A DNA stretch of 64,000 nucleotides from Spisula solida (lineage: Eukaryota > Mollusca > Bivalvia > Venerida > Mactridae). The stretch covers positions 5,809,030 through 5,873,029 of the forward strand of contig OX365947.1 in NCBI GenBank assembly GCA_947247005.1, given 5' to 3'. Positions 22,046 to 34,532 of this stretch are shown piece by piece; the first letter of the stretch is position 1, and every line of letters starts with the position of its first letter. The notes under the pieces are model-generated. The model worked only from the letters and a program-made list of their open reading frames with translations. It had not been told where the DNA came from and did not search any database. The position numbers and the translations under genes are program-made.

Positions 22046-22587
22046 CACTAATAAAGTTATAACAGCATATATTTAAAGATCTCGTTAATAAACCCGATAT
22101 GATGGTTACCTGTGAAACATTGTATGGCTTTAATCACTGTAAACCAGGCCGCTTCATACCAAAGACGAAATAAAAATGGTACCAGAAATTCCCTTGCTAG
22201 ACGCTCAGCATAAAAAGGAAACTGGCTTCTTTTCTCTCATAACCTCACGGCGATAGATTACATCAGGAATGAGGTGTCGAGAGTGATTAATATAAGTTGG
22301 AAAAACTTGTTTCACAATCGACCTTAAATAAATTAGTATAAACTAAACCTTGAAATTAATTCGCGCGATTTAGTGCTAAAACATTAATATAGACACTGCA
22401 GGAAACTTAAGAACAAAACAAATTGTAGTCGCGAATATGCCCACGATCACCAATACGCGAAAGTTAGTATTCGCAAAAGTAAATTGGTTTACAGTATACA
22501 ATATTATACAGTAGGTTTTGTTCTTGCATGGCCCGTTTGTAAACCAGAAGCAGGACATTCCACATGAAACCACGTGACAGAGTTTAC

Positions 22588-22698
22588 CTTCGTCCGAGTT
22601 GTCTCCACAATCGTTGATACCGTTCTGGAACTTTGTTCGACGAATGCATTTCCCTGCTGCACAGTTTAATTCGTTCGGCTTACACCAGTGTTTCCAAT
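22588..22698 (-). CDS. Gene A exon: LDL-receptor class A module (second)
   Basis: Acceptor tataccttag, donor GTAAAC, 111 bp, phase 1-1. The sequence has WC, LNC, GKCI and INDCGDNSDE, a well-formed LDLa calcium-binding end. The fourth cysteine (normally before DG) reads FQNG here, so a disulphide is probably absent as in the neighbouring module. Confidence 0.85.
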
Positions 22699-23511
22699 CT
22701 AAGGTATAAAAAATATATAAAAACCAACATTGAACATTAATTACATATCTACCCGCCAACGCACCTACATAGCATGCTGTTTTCAAATGAACACACTCAC
22801 TTGATTCCGTGGTTTATCTAAGATCTCGCATGCTTACATCATGATCCTCTTTACCTCTTTGATAGCACGATGCACGCTGTGGTTACCAATAGCTTCTTAG
22901 TAGTGTATTGATTTGCTCCTACAGTACGGGTGTATGCGAGAACGGTACATGGTACTAGGTGAAGGGGTGAGAAATGAAGAGGAATCTAAAGCACCCGGTT
23001 AAAATTCCTTTACAACAGACAGGACTTGTGTCTAGGCAACAGCTTCATAGAATGTTACATTAGAAATATCATTTGTTCTGCTCTGCAACAGTCCTAAGGA
23101 ATGTTACAGCAGCAGGGGAAGCGCCTTGACGATTGTATTTGTTTTAAAGACGCTAGTCATGTTATAACACCCTATGAAGTTGTCGTCGAGACTCAACTGA
23201 AGCTGTAACATAGTATGAAAACTGAATGAACTGGTAGGGTAAGGATATGCAGGCCATATGAGGGAGTAGAGAGGAGACATACATGTAGGAGTAAATGATT
23301 AAGTTGGGGAAGATGGGGACGGGTAAAGAGTTCAGTGTGTGATTAAATAATAGTGTGGATAGCGGAGTGGATCAAGAAGTTATAGGTGACTCGGTAGGTG
23401 TATTAGAGAAGTGAGAGGTAAATGCGGAGATAGATGAATTAGTATGTATACTAACTAGATACTTTGTTTTATCAATCAAATATCATACCCTTTTATAGAA
23501 TAATAATTTAA
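22699..23511. other. Intron of gene A, nothing recognised
   Basis: Start of the 12.4-kb intron. A purine-biased stretch at about 23220-23440 (aggtgtattagagaagtgag and similar) is the only local peculiarity. Confidence 0.5.
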
Positions 23512-24060
23512 AGGGACTGCCTCACGTATTGGTGAATTGCAAAAATAAAATTAAATTGTCAAATATTCATGTAATTTTGGTGTAGTTTCCTGTATATGCC
23601 ATAAACAACCACATTGACATAAAAATAACTTGGGTAACATCGATATTTTGTAGTAATTTAGCATTTTTACACCCAAAATTCTATAGGGTATTAATACCCT
23701 ATAGAGTTAGCACTACTATCACTCAAATTGCCTGAAATTTGTTTCCATTCGATGAAAACGAATTGCGAAACGACCCGAATACCTCACAGATGTTTCGGCT
23801 TTAGTTTGTTGAAGTTACAGTTTGGTCATGTGTGAATTACATAATTCATCGAACATTATTGAAGGAAACTCTGAGATATTTTCAAACAGAAACATACTGA
23901 GTGCCAAATATCAAGAGTGATTTAAATTGCTTATATGCCATAAATCTTTCATACAGCAACCACCAGTGACTTTCTATTATATAAATACTTGGTTAGGTAG
24001 AAAAATTACGTCATACAAAAAATTTAGCCCGATCTGTGAGGCCTCACCTTTAAGATTTCA
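23512..24060. mobile_element. MITE family B, full copy
   Basis: The ends are inverted (ttaaagggactgcctcac and gtgaggcctcacctttaa). Near the centre is a perfect palindrome, ctatagggtattaataccct plus atag (23684-23707). Partial copies lie at 29.1-29.5 and 34.0-34.5 kb. Confidence 0.75.
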
Positions 24061-24950
24061 TTTTGGATTGGAATATCTATAGCTTAAAGTGAAGAGAAAC
24101 AAAGGTCCAGAGTCTCCAGACACAAAAACGAAGTAGGATGACATATAGGATAAAGCACCATGGAAAATTCTTGCATTAGAAAACGATTTGATCAACAATT
24201 TTTTTCTGAAACAGTATCTGATTAGGTAATATGATGAAAAAGATAATTACATAAACGAGCAGTTATCTCATGAATGTAATCGACTGAGCCTGATGATATC
24301 TTGTACATATGTAATTCCAGTCAGTGAGTGTTACACCCAAATGGCGCCCAACCTGCACCGACTGTACGTCTGTTTAAAATATATCTAGACACACTTATTT
24401 ACTTGTTTTAGATACATCAAAGAGAATAAAAAACCTTTTCCCAGTGACAAAGACAACATGCACCCGATACTATCCTATGGGAATGTCTATGCTTATTGAC
24501 GAGGTAAAACTTACAGATTACATCCAATACGAGATAAAAGTGCACGTACAGAAAGAGACAAAGGTCGTTGAAGTACAAACAAGTGGTGGTTGAAGTAAGT
24601 GGTTGTTTTATCGATATAATGTATATCATTAAATGTGCATATTCTGGCTGCTGTTAGTGTCATGTCATGTTTTGTTGGCGAGAACAGGTAGTTCTGTAGA
24701 AGCATTTAATGTCTTAGGATACGTGGCACCAGTGTTGAATGTTTTGTCACACATGTGAAGTCACGATACTACGGGAAGGAATTTTTGTTATGCGAATAAG
24801 CTTCGTTAGATACTGCATACAGTAAATACTTAGTTTATCCATCTCAATGATAAGACCGTCTCAATTTAAAGAACACAACTTTAAGATTTATTCTGAATAT
24901 CTTGCACTGTACCCACCATCGTTATTAAGACTACCTCAATAAAAGACCAG
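24061..24950. other. Intron of gene A, nothing recognised
   Basis: No repeat family, exon or RNA gene seen in this stretch. Confidence 0.5.
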
Positions 24951-25790
24951 GGGTGGTATTCAATATTATTACCCCTCACTTTTTTCGTAATGTTAATTTC
25001 CCATAGACAAACAGGTAGTATTCTTACTATTACGATCAAGCGGATCAATATACCACGTGATTGAACATATTTTTACTGTCAGCAGGGTGATAGTACTTTT
25101 TTGGCAGTACTTTTTTGTTACGTGACATTTTCTTTCTAAAACCAATATGGCGGCATGTCCCGCTATATTAAATTGCATAAAATAATTTCTTGGTTTACAG
25201 TAGATAATCGCTGAAAAAAGTTTGGGGTAATAAAATAAATATTCTAACACGATCTGCGGATTAATCGTTTAAATATAGAGCGGACCTAACAATGTATTAT
25301 TACCCCAATAAAACATACCTATCAAATTGGCTGTTTCTATTTACGCCCAGTATCACGTGACATATTTATGAATGAATGAACGTAAACTTTATAGTAAAAT
25401 TTTCTACGAGTCACGATGACAAGGCGAGTTGCACGAGAATCCAGTGTTACAGCTATGACGCATCTATTTTTAGAAACTCCAATATACTCTAGAAACCAAG
25501 TTTTATTAAAGCTTCTGATAATCAATTCATTTATATTTTTCATTTTATGAAATAGATACCATATACTCGTGTTATTAGAATTGTTTCAATGTTTAAAATG
25601 TGGTATTTCCTTCAGAAAATTACGAAGGTCGTTTTCATTAACGAGGGAGGTAATTGTACCAGCTAATAAGCCACTCAATTTCAGCGTGGAATTATGTTCA
25701 ATGTCAAATGGGTGAAAATGGAATGCGCGCAGTTAAATAGTGCGGGATATTATCGTATTTAGAATCGAAATAAAAACTCTGTTCTTGTAT

Positions 25791-25872
25791 ATTGTCGGTG
25801 AATAAAACACGGGCACTCGTTCGGATGCGGAAAAATTAAATCACGAGTGCCCGTGTTTTATTCACCGACAAT
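25791..25872. repeat. Perfect 30-bp-arm hairpin
   Basis: attgtcggtgaataaaacac plus gggcactcgt is inverted without mismatch after a 22-base loop. An imperfect extension outside both arms (gaacaga.tttttattt) lengthens the stem to about 50 bp. Confidence 0.85.
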
Positions 25873-25900
25873 AAACGCGAACAGATTTTTATTTCTTAAA

Positions 25901-25956
25901 CACATAGCTTCGAGGGTGACAGTCAACTTTTTTACTGTCACCCTCGAAGCTGTGTG
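25901..25956. repeat. Second hairpin, 23-bp arms
   Basis: cacatagcttcgagggtgac plus agt is inverted at 25934-25956 with one mismatch (T/G opposite). It lies 28 bp from the previous hairpin in the same element. Confidence 0.85.
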
Positions 25957-26101
25957 TTATTTATATATTAATCTTACTTGTCTTAAGGATATTGACATGT
26001 TGCAACCAACCAGATCACCTCATATTAAACTCTTGACAGTAACAGGTATGATTGGCTATCCTTATTCTCCAATTAAGTAAGATAAATATTGAATACCACC
26101 C

Positions 26102-27084
26102 CAGTTCTAATAGTCCAATAGATGTTAATAGAGTTATTGGTGTTTTTTATACGACGACGTTCGCGTTATTTACATAACTGAAGTAAACAAAATGTCGAAC
26201 ATGTTCTCAATATTGCCCTTTATATTAGACTTAATTCAGAGTTGGCTGGTATTCACGAAGCAACTTAGTGGAAAACGAATGACCTAAGTAAATGTCAATG
26301 AGAATTTGTATCAGCTGGTTAAAACTAAACCCTACGTATGCTCAGATACATAAAATAAGACAGTTCAAGTAAAAAATGTCATTTATTATAAAACGCACGT
26401 AAGTCATTTAATAGCTTGGCATTTTGAAGATCATCTGTCTTAAAGTACATTGCGATGGCACTTGCACATTTATTATCTTAACTACTGGTTAAATATTTTT
26501 GCAAAAAAGTACATATATACAGGGTGATCCATTGATTCCACACATTACCAAATGCCTATAACTTCACCATTTCTTTATCTACATATCTACATTTGTCATT
26601 GTTAGAAAGGTATACAGATGTAATAAATACAAAATGTATTTTAAAATGCAAACAAATGCCATGCGAGGTCGAAGAGAAAATATGTGGTTCTAGTGAAGAT
26701 AAAACTTGCTTTTACAAAAGCTTGTCCAAATACATCTGTGCCTTCAAGATAGAACGTTGTTGGGTACGTTTGAAGGGGAAGGGATAGTAAGATGAGCAAC
26801 ATTATCACTGGTTTCAGTAATAGTGTGCTTATAAAATGTTCCTTTACCAAAGTAGCATCCGTCTGCTAAGCGCTGGCTTAAATCAGGAGATTCGTGATCG
26901 AATACTGGGTCTGCCACGTCTTTGGGGAAGTTATCAGTAAAAGTTGCTTGTGGAAGAGAAAGTTGGTACTGGCTGTTGACTAATTTTATTCCAGGAAACA
27001 AGATTATATTAACTCTATGTCATATATTAACGAACCGCGTTGGTAATGCATTATTACGCATAATAAAGCAACAGTTACCTAAAA
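26102..27084 (-). other. Unassigned minus-strand ORF 26744-27001 and surrounding intron
   Basis: The 85-codon ORF reads with a plausible amino-acid mix (FPGIKLVNSQYQLSLPQATF... DLSQRLADGCYFGKGTFYKH) rather than AT-rich noise, but I recognise no domain. No splice sites in gene A phase were seen. A single cagggtgatcca terminus at 26521, like the mariner-type ends elsewhere, lies to its left, so it may be a piece of a decayed transposon. Confidence 0.25.
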
Positions 27085-27375
27085 ATATAATATGAAGTAA
27101 GACAGGAAAGGCAGCACTCAACTTAATCAGCCGAGCACAGAAAACATTAAAAACAATCAAGGCACAATTCCCAACTGAACAAACCGAGCTCAGAAAACAT
27201 AAAACACATACAAGGCACAATGCTCAACTAAACAAGTAAAGAACCGCCCAAGTCCAAGCTGGCGAAAAGTATAATGAAATAGTTTCAGCAACCAAAAACT
27301 AAATGCCCTAGCTGAATTACCTATTTTCCACAGAAAAACAACTATATGCCTAGTTTTAGCTGTCAGAAATCCTGA
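27085..27375 (-). repeat. Dispersed VNTR-bearing repeat, inverted, two units
   Basis: Reverse-complement copy: gtaagacaggaaaggcagca then two internal units (gcacaattcccaactgaac and gcacaatgctcaactaaac), then ccaagtccaagctgg and the ctgaa/ggtcattcagc part. Confidence 0.75.
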
Positions 27376-28014
27376 GCAGACACTATTAAACTGTATGTTT
27401 CATACCGTTTAGACATAATTAATACACTATCAAATAATCCAGTCATAATGAATTCCTCCGCATTAAATAAGATTGTAATATAATATTATAAAAACCATTT
27501 CAGTTTTCAACAAGCTGATATTGCGCGTGCATAACAAGATAAAACAAGACAAGTGGAATGTGTAATACATTCCATTTGTTGGTATAACATACTTTTTATA
27601 ATACAAGCGATAAACTTATCTTTCTGAAATTGTTTTCCCCTGTATATTCACAATTCTGTATATTCAGGAAGTAACTAAATAGTGTATGATAATGTTATTG
27701 TTATGTTTGTTTTAATTGTGTTTGTCTATTTCAATTTTATTTTAATTAATTACTGCAAACTTAGCAGAATTGTTCTGTTTAACTATTGAAAATAGTCGAT
27801 TTGGGCATATAGCCAAAGTTTAAGCCAAGTCAAATAGTTACTGTTGGTCCAGATTCCTCCTTCAATTGTTAATAATGATTTTTAAAGATATATTAGAATA
27901 TAACCTACGTTATGAGCCAATGAAAACGCCGCAATTTGGCGGTTAACTGAAAATTTAATCATTAAAATTTTCCCTTCACAGAATTTACGTCATGCGTTGG
28001 CGCTACTTTCTATC
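27376..28014. other. Intron of gene A, nothing firm
   Basis: AT-rich. From 27892 (ttagaatataac) a weak inverted match to 28035 (gttatattctaa) may be an outer arm of the next palindrome. Confidence 0.4.
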
Positions 28015-28050
28015 GGCCAATCAGAATGCAGAATGTTATATTCTAAGTAA

Positions 28051-28151
28051 GTTAGAACATATTAAGTAAATTTTAATGACTAAAAAGGACCCGCTTCGCT
28101 TCGCTCGCTCCGCCCTTTTTAATCATTAAAATTGACTTAATATGTTCTAAC
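28051..28151. repeat. Palindromic fold-back element with GC-rich loop
   Basis: gttagaacatattaagtaaa plus ttttaatga is inverted on the right side (cattaaaattgacttaatat plus gttctaac) around a CG-rich centre made of cgcttcgcttcgctcgctcc. The same design recurs at 31.6 and 55.3 kb. Confidence 0.75.
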
Positions 28152-28529
28152 TATAACTTAAAGCAAATAACACTATATGTTGCAAAACATAACTTCATGA
28201 CTAATATGACATCATAATAATAAATAATTTATTATAAAACATTATTGGCCTGCGTTCTCTCTTATATGTATATTCTTTGCAAAGACCGAACTTTCATGAA
28301 CTTATTCTAGCCCCCTTCGAATGATATAACCAAAGTCAAATACAATTCTCATTTTGATTAATTTAGGTTTGTACTTTTGGTTAATATAGTATAATTCTAA
28401 TAGAGAATAATACAACACAGAGTAGTTAAAAATAATACTTTATTTACTTTGAACGCATATGGATATTTGTATTAATTTTGTAAAGAACCAGTTATAAGGT
28501 CATAGCTTTAGTACACTAATATCAAAACG

Positions 28530-28875
28530 ATTATATTAAGTCAGACACGGAAGGCAGCACTCAACCCAACCAGCCGAGCACAGAAAACATAAAAACACAC
28601 AAAACTCAATGCCCAACTGAACCAACCGGGCATAGGAAACTTAAAACACATAAAGACACAAAACCCAACTAAACAAGCGACGGTCCGCCCAAGTCCAAGC
28701 TGTCGAAAAGTATAATAAATTATAAGTAGCTGAATGACCCAGTTTCCACAGCAAAGTTTAAAAGCTGAATAGAAAAGATTCAGCAAACAAAAGGCAGAAT
28801 GCCTACGCTGAATGACCTAGTTACAACAGTAAAACTGCTGAACTACATAGTTTTAGCAGCCAGATTCTCTATAAT
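28530..28875 (-). repeat. Dispersed VNTR-bearing repeat, inverted copy
   Basis: attaagtcagacacggaagg, two internal units, ccaagtccaagctgtcg and further ctgaatgacccagtttcc blocks identify it. Confidence 0.75.
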
Positions 28876-29104
28876 GATCACGTTGTTTTGTGTGGTCTAA
28901 TTAGTACGAACTTGAATGCAGTCTCAAATTATATAATATAAAACAACAGAGAATGATAAATCCTATTGATAATGTCAGGTATCGGAGATAATGAAGACAA
29001 TATATAGATTCAGCCCACGGTGACTAATATCAAGTATAGATTAAACCAAAATGCACATAGCATAACAACACTGATTAACAATCGTTCATCATTTACTAAC
29101 TTTC

Positions 29105-29467
29105 ATAAAGGTGCTGCCTCACAGATCGGGCTAAAATATTTGTATGACGTAATTTTCCTACCTTACCAAGTATTTATATAATAGAAAGTCACTGGTGGTT
29201 GCTTTATGAAATATTTATGACGTATAAGCAATTTAAATCACTCTTGATATTTGGCACGCAGTATTTTTCTGTTTGAAAATATCGCAGAGTTTCCTTCCAA
29301 AACGTTCTGTAAATTATGTAATTCACACATGATCAAACTGTAACCTTAACAAACTAAAGCCGAAATATCTGTGAGGTATTCGGTTCGTTTCGCAATTCGT
29401 TTTCATCGAATGGAAATAAATTGCAGACAATTTAAGTGATAGCAGTGCTAATTCTATAGGGTATTAA
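29105..29467. mobile_element. MITE family B, half copy
   Basis: It starts aaaggtgctgcctcacagat (the right TIR of the 23.5-kb copy, inverted) and follows it base by base until ctatagggtattaata, where it ends in the middle of the family's central palindrome. Confidence 0.7.
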
Positions 29468-29689
29468 TAGGATGTTTTTGTTTGTGCTCTGTAACCAATG
29501 GTCGGATGTCGATGAATATTTGTTAACAAGTCTAGTTGAAGACATTGTCAGGAATTTAGGGTCGGATAACCATTGCTGGAATTATGGCATTTCGGTGATC
29601 TAAAGAACAAATCGCTATTTTCTAAAATAAAACATCATTGATGAGTTGATGAGACATACGTTTCGGTCGTCAAAAAGATAATAGAAAAT

Positions 29690-29790
29690 CGAACAGGAAA
29701 GGCATCACTCAACTTAAACAGCCGATCACAGAAAACGTAAAAAACATCACAAACCACAATAACACGGCACAATGTCCAAGACACAAGAGT
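29690..29790 (-). repeat. Dispersed VNTR-bearing repeat, fragment
   Basis: aggaaaggcatcactcaac, cagccgatcacagaaaac and ggcacaatgtccaa show the 3' part only. It abuts the LINE remnant directly. Confidence 0.6.
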
Positions 29791-31160
29791 TCCACAAGGC
29801 TCAGTCTTGGGACCCCTGTTTTTTCCCATTTATATAAATGATTTACCATACCATGACACAACACTGTCAGTATCAGGATATGCAATTCAAGACATTCATC
29901 AAACCCTTTAATCCGATCTTGACATTTTATACACATGGTACATACAAAACTCCATGATAACAAATGCACAAACGACAAAACATATTTATATTATAAAACC
30001 AGCCAATAAACCAGGCATCCCGGACATCAAATTAAAATTACAGAAACATGATATCGAAATGTCAGAAAATGAAAGAGTTCTTGGAATCAATGTAGATAAC
30101 TCACTCAAATGGAAAACTGGAAATGTCAGAATATGAAAGAGTTCTTGGAATCAATGTAGATAACTCACTCAAATGGAAAACTGGAAATGTCAGGATATGA
30201 AAGAGTTCTTGGAATCAATGTAGATAACTCACTCAAATGGAAAACTGGAAATGTCAGAATATGAAAGAGTTCTTGGAATCAATGTAGATAACTCACTCAA
30301 ATGGAAAACTCACATTGACAAAACAATAAAATATTGTAATATACATCTATATCTACTCATGCGAATAAAAAAATACCTAAATGTACCAACAACATTTTAT
30401 TTTTAATGCCTACATCCTCCCACACCTAGATTATTGCTGTTCAATTTGGGCTAACACTGACAAAATACTTATTGATAGAATCATTAAATTCCAAAAACGG
30501 ACAGCACGCGTCATACTTGATGTAAAAGACTTTGAAACTCCCTCTGAGGTTCTTTTCAATAAACTTCAGTGGATGAAATTTGACTTAAAAGATGAATATA
30601 AAAAATCAATTATTGTGTACACATCATTCATTGATAATGAAATTCCCAAATATATGCAACAACATTTTACAAAATTAAACCAAGTTTATGTAATCTAAGA
30701 TCAGTAACCAATGAAGAACTATTTGTGCATCACCAAAGTTTGAATTTTCTAGAAAATCACTTGCCTACTCGGAAACAAAAATATGGAATAATAAACCTAA
30801 GTCAGTACGAGCATCAGACTCAATACACAAATCCCAAAATGCATATATCAAATGGAAATACCCATAGTTAAGCAATGCAATACAACATACCCATCATGTG
30901 AATATATTTTTGAGCACACTATATTATTACCATTTGTTAGCATGTCTTTATTATTTGCAAATGTAAGGGATAATATGTTTATTTTCATGAGTCATGTACT
31001 GTGTTCAGTAATTTTGTCTTACTATTTTCTATGGCATTAATACTTTGTTATTTATATTTGTATATAACTTGTCCTTTATGTAGTGTACCCATATACGTAT
31101 ATGTAAATATGTTGTGGCCCATATGGAAGACTGCAATATTGTAAATATGTTAGCCTCGTA
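29785..31160 (+). pseudogene. Decayed LINE reverse transcriptase with 4 x 64-bp internal duplication
   Basis: The start reads VPQGSVLGPLFFPIYINDL, the diagnostic RT block B of jockey/CR1-type LINEs. The following catalytic region is decayed (SVSGYA where YADD is expected). The thumb/C-terminal part (YILPHLDYCCSIWANTDKIL, FQKRTARVIL) is largely intact at 30381-30698. Between them (about 30055-30310) a 64-bp segment is repeated four times; 64 is not a multiple of three, so each unit shifts frame. A 3' UTR ends at aaataaagactcgctcgctc. It is dead, and lies on the strand opposite gene A, inside its long intron. Confidence 0.8.
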
Positions 31161-31240
31161 AAATAAAGACTCGCTCGCTCGCTCGCTCGCTCGCTCGCTC
31201 GCTCATTCACTCACTCACTCACTCACTCACCCACTCATAA
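31161..31240. repeat. (CTCG)n / (CTCA)n tail
   Basis: About nine ctcg units followed by about six ctca units form the 3' end of the LINE remnant, the kind of microsatellite tail some non-LTR elements carry. Confidence 0.85.
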
Positions 31241-31585
31241 GTCCAAGTTTCACCTGTCAAAAAACTGAAGACCTAATTTCAGATATAAATTAGCAGAATG
31301 GCATTAGAAAAACTGAAAAAAATATACGTATATCAGGATCAGTCTTTTCGTTTATACGAGTTATTACATGTTGAGTGTGTTAGTGTGCTTGTACTTTGAA
31401 GCTTGATCGAATCAGAGTGGTAACTTATTAATTTGAAGATGGTGTACTTGAAGATAATAGGTAACTACACTCATCACATTTAAAAACGCACAGTACTTAG
31501 TTCTGACTTGCAAATTGTTTCTAAAGCACCATTGGCTTGTATTACGTGATACGTCGACCGTATACATAATGTAATACATAGAGGA

Positions 31586-31724
31586 TATTACATGAGTGTC
31601 TTTTCATATTGAATTTATTAAACGAGTTGAATAAAATAATAAAATGCGAGGCTCTGCCGAGCATTTTATCGATTTTATTCAGCGAGTTTAATAAATTTAA
31701 TGTGGAAAGTCACAAATGTAATGT
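31586..31724. repeat. Palindromic fold-back element with GC-rich centre
   Basis: gaatttattaaacgagttga plus ataaaat is mirrored by attttattcagcgagtttaa plus taaattt, around gcgaggctctgccgagc. Outer arms (acatgagtgtcttttc / gtggaaagtcacaaatgt) are weaker. Related in design to 28.05 and 55.3 kb. Confidence 0.7.
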
Positions 31725-34024
31725 TCTTTTTATCACATGTTAGCCTTTTTCCGGCTGAAACATAAAATAGCTACTTATTTTCGCTATAATAAACGCGCAA
31801 CTTTGTCGACGTCGCCTATACTTTGAATGACGTCGCGTCAAAGCTTTATTACACTAGTGTACTATCAAAAATAAATAATGGCTTTATTACGTTACCGCGA
31901 CGTCAAACATGTGATAAAATCACTTTGACATATTTTTCCCGTATGGTCATTTTACTTAAACAAACATCCCTAACTAAAACAGTTAATGCCATTTTCATAA
32001 ATTATCTGGTAATTCTCTCCACTGTTTCTGTTAAGTGCTGCCTTCCCTGTCAGACTGTGTACTATATTTTGTGGTATATCTCAATATCGAATGGGGAAAA
32101 ATAGTAAATGATCCCCCCCTTACTACTCTCTAAAACTCCACAGGTCCTATCATGCGGATTACTCTGTTTTTATCCCTGTTTTGTTTGTTGTACATGGTAG
32201 TAATTAGGCTGAAATATTTGCAACAATAATTATCAGATCAAATTATAAGTTTGGCTACATGTTGTTTACACACCATGGTATATAAATTTTTATGGCCCTA
32301 AAATATTAGATAATACAGAAGTGAGAAATTTCATATCTAAAATCAATGATATTTCTGTTAGAAACAAGGATAAAGTCCGAGGATCTCAACTAGTTAGGAC
32401 CTGTATGCTAATTGGTCTACCTCGGGCTTTATCTTACAAGGGAGATAATTTATATGCCACTTATGTCTCTCATTAGAAAGAGTATTTACATGATACCCTT
32501 ATTTGTACTTTAATTGAAAATAATTAATTAGTCATAGTAGAGTGCGTATTTAAATTTACCGAGTATAATTATATAATAATGACGAATTATTGCAAACTAA
32601 CGGCAACTGGGTTGATGGTTTAGTACGTGATGTTATATAATGATAAAGGTAATGATAATTTATTGCTAATTAGATAAATAATAGGTAGAGTACAACGCCG
32701 AGTTCGTATATTATTTTCCCTCTCTTTCTCTCAGTCATGAAAACTAGGTACTATAGTATATAGATCTAGAATCTATTACCGAGCATGTACATGCACGGTG
32801 TGACGTTTCTATGCTGTAATATTGTTTTACTGATATGCACATTTAGCTATGGTGTCACATCATAAAACAGTGGTTACACAACCACGGTACGAACTATGGC
32901 ACATACGCTACATCGCTTATTAGTATTCCGACATACAATGGATTGAACAGACTACAATACTATACTGTCTAATTGATTTAACAAACATTTTGTTGAACGA
33001 ACATAATTCCCACAGACGTGTGAATGGATCTACCATAAACATGTCTACTGGCACCGGTTAAATAAACAGTTTTAATACAAGCACGATCTATATAATGTCA
33101 TCATTTCATAAATCAAACTGTTTTTAGAAAACAGTTTGTAGTTAATTCACAAACTTGCACTCCATTGGCACTCCTTTGACACTCCTTTGGCCCGTTAATC
33201 ATATACATTTGTAATGCGAACAGTTAAGTCATATTTACCACCAAGCAGTAACTAGCTTTATCAGGGGTTCCATATGAACTCTTTGACCCTGTAATTTATA
33301 AGAAATTAGACACTGGTGTTTCCGAAAGATAAGTAATTTTGTCTTCCAATCATATATATTTAGGCTTAATTATAAAATTGTAACATCCAATGCAATGGTA
33401 TCAAAATGACCCTTCATATTCATTCACCAAAATGCAACCCCTGTTTAGTAATGCTTTGATTTGTTCCGGTGACATGAGAGTGTCGGTATGACAGATACAT
33501 GGTAACATATTTTAATATTCGCTTTCAATCGTAATTACCAACGTATATAATGAAATAGATGTAATACGTATTATGCCGCAGTTGGCTGGTTATATGTAAA
33601 ATAATATAACTTATGTCTGTGAGTATGACATTATGTCATACACCCAACCCCATACCGACACTGTTGGATTAGATGCTTTTACTTGTCAAAGCACTTATGG
33701 TGGCACATTGCTTAGCACATTAAAAGCATAATTATCATTTATCCCAACTGGATATGACGGGTAACATGTGTTAAACATTTGGAAACGTTACATATCATTA
33801 TCAGTTAGAAATATCAGAGCCGGCAATCTGGCGTAAGCACGAGTACACCAGTCAATTTTCTTGTCATAATTTATTGAGGTTCTAGAAAGTGGTTGGGGGA
33901 ACATTACGATAAGCGTGCATACATTCTAATGGGAGGAATCGTTTACAAAAAGGATTAATCGTTTTTACTGCATTCTAATTCATCAGCGTATTTCTTCGTT
34001 GGTCTATGAACTTGACAAACCGTT
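31725..34024. other. Intron of gene A, mostly nothing recognised
   Basis: A short fragment of the dispersed repeat's 3' block lies at about 32030-32055 (ttaagtgctgccttccctgt). Otherwise no exon or family was seen. Confidence 0.5.
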
Positions 34025-34532
34025 AACACAGATTGGGCTAAATGTTTTATATATCGTGATTTTCCAACCTAACCAAGTATTGATGTAATAGAAAGCCACT
34101 GACGCTTTATGAAAGATTTGGTGCAAATAAGCAATTTTAACCACTCTCGATATCACCCACTGAGTATTTTTTTCTTGAAAAAGTTTTAGTTTCCTTCCAA
34201 CTTGCTTCGTGATTTTTGTAATTCACACGTGATCGAACTTTAACATCAACAAACTACAGCGTAAACATATGTGTGGTATTTGGTTCGTTTTTCCATTCGT
34301 TTTCATCAAATGCGATCTAATTTCAGGCAACTTAAGTAATAGTATTAATACCCTATAGAATTTTTGATGTAAAAATACTAAATAACTACAAAATGCCGAT
34401 GTTTCACAAGTTATTTTAGATGTCAGTATGGTTGTTTATGGCATATACAGGAAACTGTATCACAATTACGCGAATATTTGACAATTTTATTTTATTATTA
34501 CAATACACAAAAACGCGAGGCATTCCCTTTAA
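34025..34532. mobile_element. MITE family B, diverged copy
   Basis: cagattgggctaaatgtttt through tattaataccctatagaat to gcgaggcattccctttaa follows the family, but the left half of the central palindrome is missing. Confidence 0.65.

Larger units (their letters stand above)
24951..26101. mobile_element. GGTGGTATTCAATA inverted-repeat element (about 1.15 kb)
   Basis: The left end gggtggtattcaatatt is perfectly inverted at the right end (aatattgaataccaccc). A flanking cag on both sides may be a 3-bp target duplication. It contains two strong hairpins (25791-25872 and 25901-25956) and no long ORF. A second, one-ended copy lies at 12.67 kb. Confidence 0.65.
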
